This document shows positions 15,001-22,888 of a stretch of 32,541 nucleotides of DNA, piece after piece. Source of the stretch: Chitinophagales bacterium (GTDB taxonomy: Bacteria > Bacteroidota > Bacteroidia > Chitinophagales > Chitinophagaceae); NCBI GenBank assembly GCA_015655435.1, contig JAATFC010000241.1, positions 1-32,541 of the forward strand, read 5' to 3'. The position numbers and the translations under genes are program-made. The notes under the pieces are model-generated. The model did not search any database. It saw only the letters and a list, made by a program, of their open reading frames with translations, and was not told where the DNA came from. Each line of letters starts with the position of its first letter. The stretch's first letter is position 1.

Positions 15001-16092
15001 CTAAATTACGCCGTATTTCTTTTTGTACGCCATCAACAAAGAAATCACGTCACTATATGTATCAATTCCCTGCGGTTGATTATTGGACTTGAGATATTGT
15101 CCATAAATCATATTGACAACCTTACGGACTTTGGTACGGTAGGGCAGATAATACAAACGAATATCCCGAATATCCTTACGCACCAATGTATCCAAAGAAA
15201 GCCTAGCCTGGTGGTATTGGAGCGAATCACGCAGGAAAAGTTCGCTCGCTGCATATTGGTACATATCCAGATAAATAGAATACGAAAAGACTTTGTCATG
15301 TGAATGTGAGGCGGCCAGATAACCGACAAAATTAGCTTCATCTTCTGTCGCATAGCCCAACTGGTGCGCCATCTCGTGACAAGTAACCGAAGGTAAAACA
15401 ATAGGAGGTGTCACCGTATTAATCTGCGCCTCGCCGGAAAATGGATTATAGTAGCCCGTATAACCTAAATAGTTGCCAACCACGCCAAACAAAGACGCTT
15501 TTATACTCTTATTTTTATATTGGAGGAACGGATAGGTTTTGCTGACTGAATCGTAAGCTTGTATTGATTTTTGGAACAATTCCTTATGCGGAATAGCAAA
15601 CTGTTGAGGAGAAATATTTTTCCTGTAGTTGCTGGCTTTGACAGCGAGTTCCTCGGTTAGCTGCAATAAATCCTGCGTACTATAAGACTGTTTGTCCATT
15701 TGTAATTGGTAGGCAATTCCTTTTCGGTAATAGTTCCAACCCCAGAACATATAAAAAACCACATACAGAACACTCAATACCGTCGTCAGTTTTATCAACT
15801 TCGCACCGAAAATTTTCCACGTAATTTTTCGCCTAAAAAGGTTTTTCAAAAAACGGAAAACCTTTACCAAACAAGCGACTATCAACAACACGTAAAAAAC
15901 ATCGCCAATACTAAAAGGTAACCATCCAAACAAAAAGCGCAGCAACCTTGCAACATAAGGATATATACCTGTTGCATACCATCCTTCGACAGAGCTACTA
16001 TAACCAATAACGCACTTGACTAAAACGACCAGCAATATAACTATTCCAAGTCTTATCCAATAAGGTTTAAAGTTGACTGATGTTTTTTGCAT
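15001..16092 (-). CDS. DUF3810 membrane protein with zinc-protease motif
   Basis: The product is 363 residues from the ATG at 16092; a TTG four codons upstream is less likely. Three hydrophobic segments (about 12-31, 61-80 and 101-119) form an N-terminal membrane anchor. The C-terminal two-thirds is soluble and carries a metalloprotease motif: HEMAH at 239-243 within VTCHEMAHQLGYATEDEANF. Glu250 or Glu252 is a possible third zinc ligand. This matches DUF3810, a family of predicted membrane-bound zinc peptidases found mostly in Bacteroidota and Firmicutes. The substrate is unknown. The gene is separated from the upstream DUF6600 gene by a terminator. Confidence 0.85.
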   Translation of the reverse strand: MQKTSVNFKPYWIRLGIVILLVVLVKCVIGYSSSVEGWYATGIYPYVARLLRFLFGWLPFSIGDVFYVLLIVACLVKVFRFLKNLFRRKITWKIFGAKLIKLTTVLSVLYVVFYMFWGWNYYRKGIAYQLQMDKQSYSTQDLLQLTEELAVKASNYRKNISPQQFAIPHKELFQKSIQAYDSVSKTYPFLQYKNKSIKASLFGVVGNYLGYTGYYNPFSGEAQINTVTPPIVLPSVTCHEMAHQLGYATEDEANFVGYLAASHSHDKVFSYSIYLDMYQYAASELFLRDSLQYHQARLSLDTLVRKDIRDIRLYYLPYRTKVRKVVNMIYGQYLKSNNQPQGIDTYSDVISLLMAYKKKYGVI

Positions 16093-16181
16093 TTGTAATA
16101 TCAATGACTGTATGACACCTGTAAATCAGGTTTCGTTTATTCTGTCTTAAAGATAATTGTTTTTCCCTGAAAACTAAACGG

Positions 16182-16209
16182 AGAAAGGCTCATAGTTATG
16201 AGCCTTTCT
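16182..16209 (-). terminator. Terminator hairpin downstream of the DUF6600 lipoprotein gene
   Basis: Stem GAAAGGCTCAT / ATGAGCCTTTC with a 4-nt loop, about 20 bp past the stop codon at 16229. The T-run on the minus strand is short, so efficiency is uncertain. Confidence 0.6.
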
Positions 16210-16228
16210 GAAATATATCAATCAAACA

Positions 16229-17815
16229 TTAACGTCTTCCACCACTAGAACCTCTTCCAAATTTTCCTCCGTTGAAGTTTTCAGTACGAGTCTGTGTCGC
16301 GGGACGAGTTGTCGTTGCCGGAGGAGTTGACCTCTGCGTATTTTGTTGAAAACCTCCTCTGTTCGTGTTGGTAGCAGGTGCTGTTGTCTGCTGTTGAGGA
16401 ACAGTATTCTGTTGTCTATTTGGCACACTGTTATTAGTTGCTGGCTGTTGTGTAGGTGTCGTTGTCCTTCCGCTATTGGACGAACCTCGATTCCAGTTAC
16501 CATTGCCCCATCTAGTTTGCGTTCCTCCACTATTACTATTCGTATTGGTAGGAGCAGTTGGACGATTCACAGTCGGACTATTCGTACCCGTTGTTGGACT
16601 TGTAGTAGTAGGCTGTGTATTGTTCGCAGGCTGATTACCGTCAGTCCTTCTAGTAGAATTTCTAGTTTCATTCCCATTACTATTTCCCCTAGTCCAGTTC
16701 GGATTATTTGTTCCTCTATCGTTGTTGTTGGTAGTAGGGACTGTATTGGTTGGGTTCGTAGTATTGGTATTGTTAGTAGAAGTTCTACCTCCAAATCCAC
16801 CACGATTATTGTTGTTATTATTGTTGTTTACGGCCTCATTACTGTTCCTACCGGCGTTATTGTTGTTCGTAGGATTATTTCTTCCGAAATTATTATTTCC
16901 TTGGGTATTTGTAGTTCCCTGTGTGGTACGACCTCTACTATTGTTGTCGTTGCTTGCACCAGCGTTACGTCCTGGGCGGTACACACTCATCTGTCCGTTG
17001 GAAACACGACCGTTATTGGACGCATTATTGGACTGCACCACGCGAACCGTATTGACAGGGCGACCAGTGAATCGACTTACGTCCGCAGCTCTTGGCCCAG
17101 CAGAATAACGCACATTGTTGTTCACTACATTATAGTTATTGATGATAGTTGTGTTACGTATGTAAACATTGTTCTGCGCAACTGGCACATAGTAGCGATT
17201 CATATTGGAATAACCCATGTAACGGCCAGGTAGGTAAGTCCAATGATTGGTAGGGATAGAACCTATGGAAATATTGACACTTAGGTTCATACCCGGACCA
17301 ACGGGAGCCCATGCATAGTTGTTGGAAGCATTACCCCAATAGACCCAAGCTGGGGCCCACTGATATCCCGGTACCCAATACCAGCCAAGATTGGATGCAA
17401 ATCCCCAACGTCCGTAGTGGAACGGAGCCCAACCCCAACTATAACCTGAGTTCCAACTCCAACCTAGATTGGTATTGACCCAGCTACCGTTGGAATAGTA
17501 AGGACGGAAACTAGGGTCAGAACATACCCACACCTGTCCGTAGCTGCCATAGTTTGTCCAAGAACCGTATGGACTCAACGCAGAATAGAAATTGTTGTAG
17601 CTAATTTCCGGCTCATTACTATTGTTATAACCATCGTCATAGCTATTGTCATAGTTGTCATAATTAGTCTGAGGCTGAGGTTGGTTATAGACCGTACCAT
17701 TGTTACTAGGATATTGCTGTCCCTGCGAGTACACGGTGCAGCTTCCCAATCCCACCAGCATAAGCAAACCAGTCAAGGTTTTGCCAAGGTTTTTATTTAT
17801 GTAAAAATTTTTCAT
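16229..17815 (-). CDS. DUF6600-type lipoprotein with long Asn/Thr-rich tail
   Basis: The product is 528 residues from the ATG at 17815. A lipoprotein signal ends in LVGLGSC, with lipidated Cys26. A Tyr/Asn/Asp-rich linker follows to about residue 70. Next comes an aromatic domain (about 75-200) with YGSWTNYGSYGQVWVC, WGWAPFHYGRWGF and WYWVPGYQWAPAWVYW, typical of DUF6600 and related in style to the WxPGYW proteins at 2264-4185. The final roughly 270 residues are low-complexity Asn, Thr, Gly, Ser, Arg and Pro, ending GSSGGRR. The tail looks disordered and could span or decorate the envelope. The function is unknown. The repetitive codons create long antisense open frames that are not genes. 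Confidence 0.82.
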   Translation of the reverse strand: MKNFYINKNLGKTLTGLLMLVGLGSCTVYSQGQQYPSNNGTVYNQPQPQTNYDNYDNSYDDGYNNSNEPEISYNNFYSALSPYGSWTNYGSYGQVWVCSDPSFRPYYSNGSWVNTNLGWSWNSGYSWGWAPFHYGRWGFASNLGWYWVPGYQWAPAWVYWGNASNNYAWAPVGPGMNLSVNISIGSIPTNHWTYLPGRYMGYSNMNRYYVPVAQNNVYIRNTTIINNYNVVNNNVRYSAGPRAADVSRFTGRPVNTVRVVQSNNASNNGRVSNGQMSVYRPGRNAGASNDNNSRGRTTQGTTNTQGNNNFGRNNPTNNNNAGRNSNEAVNNNNNNNNRGGFGGRTSTNNTNTTNPTNTVPTTNNNDRGTNNPNWTRGNSNGNETRNSTRRTDGNQPANNTQPTTTSPTTGTNSPTVNRPTAPTNTNSNSGGTQTRWGNGNWNRGSSNSGRTTTPTQQPATNNSVPNRQQNTVPQQQTTAPATNTNRGGFQQNTQRSTPPATTTRPATQTRTENFNGGKFGRGSSGGRR

Positions 17816-18049
17816 TTCCAACTGTTTTTGGTGCTTGTTAATAATTGTTTTCCTGATTAGGAATAATCCAATATTAATGCCACAAGGTACAAATCCCTGC
17901 CATTTGTAGGTGGATTTGGTTAATATTTAGGTAAATTGTATTTTAGGCATACAGATTGCACCATCCATATCCATTAGTAAACAAAACCCTACCTTTACCG
18001 ATTGGATTATTTGCCATAGATAGAAGGCACAGGAATAAATTACAAGCAG

Positions 18050-18859
18050 ATGTTTTCATTTTTCAAGCCTAAGAAAGTCAAAGCCGACCTGTCGTTTATA
18101 GGCGTTGACATGCACTCACACTTATTGCCCGGACTGGACGACGGTCTGGAGCACATGGAAGATACAATTCGTTTCATCGGAGAGCTTCAGGAACTCGGTT
18201 ATGAAAAATTGATATGCACGCCACATACATTGGCGGAAGTGCACCCCAATACGCCCCTGACCATTCTGCCGAGATTGGCGGACGTAAGAGCGGAGCTGAA
18301 ACGGCAAAATATCCATTTTCCTATCGACGCAGCATCTGAATATATGACGGACATGAGCCTAGACGAAAAAATCAACAACGATTATCCCTTGCTCACTTTT
18401 GGTAAAAACCACAAACACATATTGATTGAAATGTCTTATCTGGCAGAATCGTCCAATATAGAAAACGTCATTTTCGCATTGATGGCCAAAGGTTTGCAAC
18501 CAATATTAGCGCATCCCGAACGGTACAATTATTATCACGGCAATATGCAACGTTACCATCGCATGAAGGAGTTGGGGTGTCTGATGCAGAGTAACCTTCT
18601 TTCTTTCTCCGGATATTATGGCAAACCCGTCCAAATCGCCGCCGAAAAACTGGCAAAAGAGAACCTGATTGACCTATTGGGTACCGACATGCACCACGAA
18701 AGACATCTGAACGCCTTAAAAGAATTGGCAACAAGAGCATCTTTTTACAAAACTATAGAACACCTCCATATCCAAAACCGTGAGCTGTTCCTGGACGAAG
18801 GCAAGGAAATTGTCAGTACCAAAATTCCCGATTATTTTAAAAATAACGCAGCGGTATAG
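18050..18859 (+). CDS. PHP-domain tyrosine-protein phosphatase (CpsB/YwqE-like)
   Basis: This is a metal-dependent phosphotyrosine phosphatase of the PHP superfamily, which in other bacteria removes phosphate from tyrosine kinases that control capsule export. The 269 residues keep the metal ligands: Asp20-Met-His22-Ser-His24, His59 in CTPH, Glu97, His155 in AHPER, and Asp213/His215 in GTDMHH. The cytosolic location is supported by the lack of a signal. No capsule or tyrosine-kinase genes are adjacent, so the partner kinase must be elsewhere. Bacteroidota genomes often carry this gene alone. Confidence 0.88.
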   Translation: MFSFFKPKKVKADLSFIGVDMHSHLLPGLDDGLEHMEDTIRFIGELQELGYEKLICTPHTLAEVHPNTPLTILPRLADVRAELKRQNIHFPIDAASEYMTDMSLDEKINNDYPLLTFGKNHKHILIEMSYLAESSNIENVIFALMAKGLQPILAHPERYNYYHGNMQRYHRMKELGCLMQSNLLSFSGYYGKPVQIAAEKLAKENLIDLLGTDMHHERHLNALKELATRASFYKTIEHLHIQNRELFLDEGKEIVSTKIPDYFKNNAAV

Positions 18860-18972
18860 TTTTCGAGTATTTAATATCTTTTGCTCAATATAGAAACAAA
18901 TTATCGTCCTACATCTAATTTCAGCTACATATGGCTTTAAAGCAAGTCAATAATTTTGCAATTAATAGAATT

Positions 18973-18988
18973 ATCGTAATATTGCGAT
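18973..18988. promoter_or_regulatory. ArsR operator 1 (ATCGTAATATTGCGAT)
   Basis: This 16-bp near-palindrome has one mismatched pair and lies 14 bp before the arsR ATG. It matches operator 2 at 19350-19365 over most positions (TCGnAATATTGC). It is a likely autoregulatory site where ArsR binds and is released by arsenite or a similar metal. Confidence 0.65.
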
Positions 18989-19002
18989 ATTAAAATTTAG
19001 AA

Positions 19003-19317
19003 ATGGGAGCAACAAAGACAGACCACTTTACAGACAAACAAAACCAAATTGCAACAATCGCAAAAGCTTTGGGACATCCTGCACGAATTGCAATCATTGA
19101 ATATTTACTTAAAGTAAACCAATGCATCTGTGGCGACATAGTAAACGAACTTCCTTTGGCTCAACCAACCATTTCTCAACATCTTAAAGAACTTAAAAAC
19201 GCAGGATTGATTAAAGGTAACATTGAGGGCAATTCGATTTGCTATTGCATAAATGAAAAGACTTTTGACATCTTGAAAAACTATTTCACAAAAATCATTA
19301 CAACTGTAAGTAATTAA
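19003..19317 (+). CDS. arsR: ArsR-family metal-sensing repressor
   Basis: This 104-residue winged-helix repressor contains the family core LGHPARIAIIEYLL, the recognition helix region QPTISQHLKELKNAGLI, and a wing ending in ISQH...GNSICYCINE. Possible ligands for arsenite or another thiophilic metal are Cys41 and Cys43 in QCICGD and Cys80 and Cys82 in ICYC. The Cys41-x-Cys43 pair occupies the region of the alpha-3 metal site of classical ArsR. It is followed by its own terminator, with a second operator downstream. It heads the arsenic module and is expected to repress both promoters. Confidence 0.9.
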   Translation: MGATKTDHFTDKQNQIATIAKALGHPARIAIIEYLLKVNQCICGDIVNELPLAQPTISQHLKELKNAGLIKGNIEGNSICYCINEKTFDILKNYFTKIITTVSN

Positions 19318-19338
19318 AAATGCTGTTAGCATTTTTTT
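19316..19338 (+). terminator. Terminator directly after arsR
   Basis: Stem AAAAATGCT / AGCATTTTT with a GTT loop and a following T run; it overlaps the arsR stop codon. It suggests arsR is a separate transcript from the downstream arsenic genes, at least in part. Confidence 0.65.
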
Positions 19339-19349
19339 TAATAACAACC

Positions 19350-19365
19350 ATCGCAATATTGCAAT
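19350..19365. promoter_or_regulatory. ArsR operator 2 (ATCGCAATATTGCAAT)
   Basis: A near-palindrome closely matching operator 1, placed 19 bp before the DUF6428 ATG and just after the arsR terminator. It implies an ArsR-controlled promoter for DUF6428, the 41-residue peptide and arsC. Confidence 0.65.
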
Positions 19366-19384
19366 AAAACGAAATAATAATTTT

Positions 19385-19855
19385 ATGAAATTATCAGAAT
19401 TAAAAACCATTCTACCAACATTAAACAATGTAGCGTTTCAATTGGAAAACGGAACTTTTGCTCCCGAACATTTTCACATTACAGAAGTCGGCTTTGTAAC
19501 CAAAAACTTCATTGACTGTGGCGGAACAATCAGAGAAGAAAAATCTGTGAATTTGCAGCTTTGGAATGCTAACGATTTTGAACACAGACTAAAACCGATA
19601 AAACTCTTGAACATCATTCATCTTTCAGAAGAAAAACTAAATATTGCAGATGCAGAAATTGAAGTAGAATATCAAACTGACACTGTCGGAAAATTTGGTT
19701 TGTCATTTAACGGACAAAACTTTGAACTAACCAATAAACCGACAGCTTGTTTGGCTTCGGACAAATGTGGAACAAATAAAAAAGGCAAGGTCAATTTATC
19801 CGAACTCAAGACTGCGGAAACCGTTTGTTGTGCACCAAATAGTGGTTGTTGCTAA
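19385..19855 (+). CDS. DUF6428 arsenic-operon protein
   Basis: A 156-residue cytosolic protein. Proteins of this kind are often found between arsR and arsC in Bacteroidota arsenic loci; their biochemical role is not known to me. The body contains FHITEVGFVTKNFIDCGG and NLQLWNANDFEHRLKP. The C-terminus is cysteine-rich: Cys residues in ACLASDKC, then CCAPNSGCC at the very end. A thiol cluster there could bind arsenite or another soft metal. It is the first gene behind operator 2 and is separated by 6 bp from the next small ORF. Confidence 0.75.
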   Translation: MKLSELKTILPTLNNVAFQLENGTFAPEHFHITEVGFVTKNFIDCGGTIREEKSVNLQLWNANDFEHRLKPIKLLNIIHLSEEKLNIADAEIEVEYQTDTVGKFGLSFNGQNFELTNKPTACLASDKCGTNKKGKVNLSELKTAETVCCAPNSGCC

Positions 19856-19861
19856 AACGTT

Positions 19862-19987
19862 ATGAAAGAAAAATTGATAAAATACAAAAAGCCAATTATC
19901 ATAACCGCTTCGGTAATCGTGTTGCAGTTGATATTTGGCTTTGATCCAAAATTTTGCATCATCAATATCATTTGGTTATTCGTTTAA
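19862..19987 (+). CDS. 41-residue single-span membrane peptide in the ars operon
   Basis: A 42-codon ORF with ATG at 19862, 6 bp after DUF6428, and TAA 3 bp before the arsC ATG. Its tight fit between two genes supports translation. The product starts with a basic segment (MKEKLIKYKK), then has a hydrophobic span of about 16 residues (PIIITASVIVLQLIFG), a short polar turn with one cysteine (DPKFC) and a second hydrophobic end (IINIIWLFV). It is therefore probably a small membrane protein, perhaps with two short helices. I do not recognise a family. A role in arsenic handling is only inferred from position. Confidence 0.6.
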   Translation: MKEKLIKYKKPIIITASVIVLQLIFGFDPKFCIINIIWLFV

Positions 19988-19990
19988 AAT

Positions 19991-20407
19991 ATGACAAAGA
20001 AAATATTAGTGCTTTGCACAGGAAACAGTTGCAGAAGTCAAATTGCTGAAGGTTATTTGCAACATTTTGCAAACAATAGAGCGGAAATTTATAGTGCAGG
20101 AGTTGAAACCCACGGAGTAAATCCCAAAGCAATCGAAACAATGAAAGAAGATAGAATTGATATTTCAAATCATACTTCTAACAATATTGACGAATATCGA
20201 CACATTGACTTTGACTTTGTGATTACGGTTTGCGACAATGCTAAAGAGCGTTGTCCATTCTTTCCAACCAAAGCAAAAAAGTTTCATCATAATTTCCCAG
20301 ACCCAGCAAAGGCAGTGGGAACCGAGGAAGAAATTAAAGAACAATTCCGAAAAGTGAGAAATGAAATCAAAGATTATTGCAAACAATTTATTAGTGAAAA
20401 CTTGTAA
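19991..20407 (+). CDS. arsC: Arsenate reductase (low-molecular-weight phosphatase fold)
   Basis: ArsC reduces arsenate to arsenite, usually with thioredoxin as reductant. The 138-residue protein has the LMW-PTPase P-loop CTGNSCRS with nucleophile Cys9 and Arg15 (Cx5R). Two further cysteines, Cys81 and Cys88 in VCDNAKERC, fit the thiol cascade of thioredoxin-coupled ArsC. The general acid Asp104 lies in the FPDPAKA segment. Arsenite made by this enzyme would normally be removed by an Acr3 or ArsB pump, but none follows here. The next 213 bp contain no pump gene. Confidence 0.92.
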   Translation: MTKKILVLCTGNSCRSQIAEGYLQHFANNRAEIYSAGVETHGVNPKAIETMKEDRIDISNHTSNNIDEYRHIDFDFVITVCDNAKERCPFFPTKAKKFHHNFPDPAKAVGTEEEIKEQFRKVRNEIKDYCKQFISENL

Positions 20408-20620
20408 CCGAAAAATAAGGACTGACGAGCAGTATGACAAAAAGAGTGGAGTTCATGGCTAACTTGAAGGTTCGTGCAAATGATATTACTAAGCGGCGGA
20501 CTCGAAACATTTATTTAGTTGGATCATATTGAAAATACCGTCACTATTCCCTGATTTTTTATCGAGAAAAAACGGGATGAAAACACTTTCCAACTACCTT
20601 TATTCAAACGAATAAAGCAA

Positions 20621-21769
20621 ATGTTTTCTCTTCCATACAGCAAGTTGCCCAATATAGGCTTGACTATTTTTTCGGAAATGAGCCAGCTTGCCGCACAATA
20701 CAACGCTATCAACCTCGGGCAAGGATTTCCAGACTATCCGATGGACGATAACTTGATTGCAGCGGTCAACAAAGCCATGCAGGACGGCAACAACCAATAC
20801 ACACACACCAACGGCTATCCGCTGCTACGTCAAAAGCTAGCCGAAAAAGTCGCAGAACTATACCAAACCAATGTCAATCCCGAAACACAAATAACGGTCA
20901 CGCCCGGTGGTACTTACGCGATTTATTCCGCATTGACGAGTTTTTTGTTGCCCGGCGACGAAGTAATTGTGTTCGAACCCGCTTATGACAGCTACGTTCC
21001 CAATATTGAACTTTGCCAAGCCATTCCGGTTTTCGTCAGGTTGGAAGCTCCTGATTTTCAGATACCTTGGCAGACAGTTCGCGAAAAGATTTCCCCTAAA
21101 ACCAAAGCCATCATCGTCAACTCTCCGCACAATCCGACCGGAAGCGTGTTGAGCGCACAAGACATGGAAACGCTAACGGAAATCACACGCGACACTTCCA
21201 TTATCGTTATATTGGACGAAGTGTATGAACACCTAATTTTTGACGATAAAAAGCACGAAAGCCTATTGCGTTATCCCGAACTACTGGAACGTGGTTTTGC
21301 CTGTTTTTCTTTTGGGAAAACCTATAATTGCACGGGCTGGAAACTTGGTTACGCCATCGGAGGAGAAGCGCTGATGAAGGAATTTCGAAAAGTCCACCAG
21401 TTCAATGTTTTCAGTTGTTTTACACCTACACAGGTTGCGTTTGCACATTTTTTGGATAATAAAAGTGCGTATCTGGAACTAGGAAAAAAGATGCAGGCTA
21501 AAAGGGATTTTCTTTTGGAAAAAATGAAGGCGACCGAGTTTGAACCTTTGCCATCTTTCGGCGGCTATTTTCAATGCTACCAATACAATGGCGAACGAAA
21601 AGAAACCGGAATCGAACTTGCCAAAATCATCACACAGGAAAAAAAGGTAACCACCATTCCGGTCAGCGCATTTTATCATGACGGCGGCTCGCCCAACCAG
21701 ATTTTGCGTTTCTGTTTTTGCAAAAAAGAAGAGACATTGGAAGAAGCGGCTTGGAGGTTGTCGAGATGA
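20621..21769 (+). CDS. PLP-dependent aminotransferase, methionine/kynurenine type
   Basis: This is a class I/II aminotransferase of the YbdL-like methionine/glutamine aminotransferase group, acting in the cytosol. The 382 residues are the usual length. The PLP lysine is Lys233 in SFGKTYNCTGWKLGYAIG, Asp199 in ILDEVYEHL contacts the pyridine nitrogen, and NSPHNPTGS (167-175) carries the conserved asparagine. The ending RFCFCKKEETLEEA keeps the substrate-binding arginine. The N-terminal SKLPNIGLTIFSEMS is typical of this subgroup. Methionine, kynurenine or glutamine are possible substrates; sequence alone does not decide between them. Confidence 0.87.
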   Translation: MFSLPYSKLPNIGLTIFSEMSQLAAQYNAINLGQGFPDYPMDDNLIAAVNKAMQDGNNQYTHTNGYPLLRQKLAEKVAELYQTNVNPETQITVTPGGTYAIYSALTSFLLPGDEVIVFEPAYDSYVPNIELCQAIPVFVRLEAPDFQIPWQTVREKISPKTKAIIVNSPHNPTGSVLSAQDMETLTEITRDTSIIVILDEVYEHLIFDDKKHESLLRYPELLERGFACFSFGKTYNCTGWKLGYAIGGEALMKEFRKVHQFNVFSCFTPTQVAFAHFLDNKSAYLELGKKMQAKRDFLLEKMKATEFEPLPSFGGYFQCYQYNGERKETGIELAKIITQEKKVTTIPVSAFYHDGGSPNQILRFCFCKKEETLEEAAWRLSR

Positions 21770-21923
21770 TGCAATAACACTCAATATTTTTTCTATTGTT
21801 ACTTTTCCTTGATGAAAAGTAACCAAAAATGAAGTCGTTGGCAGGCGAATGCTACGCACCGTTCAGCTACGGCTTCGGCTGTCGTCTTGCCGACACAGTA
21901 TCAGTTATGATAAACCGAAAAAA

Positions 21924-22796
21924 CTACGCAATCTCCTTCAGAAACTGTGAAGGTGTCATTCCCGTATTTTTCTTGAATACATTGGAAAAATAGGCATAAT
22001 CCTCATATCCAAGCCAGTCGGCAATTTCACTTAGATTTTTGGACGAATTGACCAGCATTCTTTTTGCCTCCAATATGACACGGTCCAGTATGATGTGGCT
22101 TGCAGATTTTCCTACAATCTGGTTGGCAATGCGGTTGAGATGTTTGGGAGAAAGGAACATTTTTGCTGCATAAGCTGCAACTGATTTTTCCTTTTTGAAA
22201 TTTTCCTCCAATAGATTCTCAAACTGACGATACCATTGCTGGTAAGTTCGTTGCGTTTTGCCTGTTCCCATTTGGTTTTTGACCAACGGGCGCAGTATTT
22301 CAATATAAATCTGCGTGATTAAAGTTGCGAGATAGATATTTTTCCAAAAACCATCCGAACTGTACTCCAACAGTAATTGTTGCCAAAGACGATGAAAATG
22401 TCCGTCAGGAACAAAAGGAATAAACAGCGATGGCAAAAAAAGCTGCTGAATGCGAAATTTTTGCAACTGGTTGTATATCAATTGTCTTTCGTCAAAAAGC
22501 AAATTGGAATGAAAGAAAATATAACCGTCGCAATCAGCCGACAGTTCCCAGGAATGTATCTGACCAGGATACAATATGAACAGACTTCCCGGTTCGACTT
22601 TATATTGGACAAAATCAATATCGTGTGTGCCCGTTCCGTGCGTGAAATAAACTACAACGGTAAAAGCATGCCGATGCGGCTTCTCAATATATTGATGAAA
22701 ACTGTTGAGGTGACCGCGCAGCGTATTGACGTAAAATTCATGCGAACTTTCAAACTGCTGAAACTGCCCAATATGTAAGGTATTGACCGTATTCAT
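21924..22796 (-). CDS. AraC-family transcriptional regulator with cupin-like N-terminus
   Basis: The product is 290 residues. An N-terminal AraC-type cupin/ligand-binding region (about 20-110) has HRHAFTVVVYF and GSLFILYPGQIHSWELS. A C-terminal pair of helix-turn-helix motifs (about 190-288) contains KMFLSPKHLNRIANQIVGKSASHII and the family ending IADWLGYEDYAYFSNVFKK-NTGMTPSQF. It is divergent from the DUF983 gene, each with a TAnnTTTG element in the 92-bp gap. It could control that neighbour or the aminotransferase, but no target site was recognised. The effector is unknown. Confidence 0.88.
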   Translation of the reverse strand: MNTVNTLHIGQFQQFESSHEFYVNTLRGHLNSFHQYIEKPHRHAFTVVVYFTHGTGTHDIDFVQYKVEPGSLFILYPGQIHSWELSADCDGYIFFHSNLLFDERQLIYNQLQKFRIQQLFLPSLFIPFVPDGHFHRLWQQLLLEYSSDGFWKNIYLATLITQIYIEILRPLVKNQMGTGKTQRTYQQWYRQFENLLEENFKKEKSVAAYAAKMFLSPKHLNRIANQIVGKSASHIILDRVILEAKRMLVNSSKNLSEIADWLGYEDYAYFSNVFKKNTGMTPSQFLKEIA

Positions 22797-22814
22797 AAAA
22801 ATGTCCCAATATTA

Positions 22815-22822
22815 CAAATATA
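22815..22822 (-). promoter_or_regulatory. -7 promoter element TATATTTG for the AraC regulator
   Basis: TATATTTG on the minus strand ends 19 nt before the ATG at 22796, giving a short leader. It faces away from the DUF983 promoter element. Confidence 0.5.
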
Positions 22823-22860
22823 TGTACTAATACAAACAGAAAAACTCATCACTGCTGATT

Positions 22861-22868
22861 TAACTTTG
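22861..22868 (+). promoter_or_regulatory. -7 promoter element TAACTTTG for the DUF983 gene
   Basis: TAACTTTG ends 21 nt before the ATG at 22889, a typical Bacteroidota arrangement. It is the same octamer as at 1892 and 13771. Confidence 0.55.
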
Positions 22869-22888
22869 TCCTATAATAAAAACACACT

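Noticed and set aside
16229-17200. CRISPR-like or tandem-repeat array in the Asn-rich region
   Set aside because: The repeats are irregular codon runs within a coding frame, with no constant repeat-spacer length.
16343-17233. 296-codon open frame antisense to the DUF6600 lipoprotein gene
   Set aside because: It is made of Ser/Ile/Val/Arg runs that mirror the Asn/Thr codons of the real gene, with no start context or family features.
18510-20640. Absence of the ATATTGG motif as proof that the arsenic block is foreign
   Set aside because: The gap of about 2.1 kb is matched by another near 29.2-31.3 kb in an ordinary operon, so absence alone is not informative.
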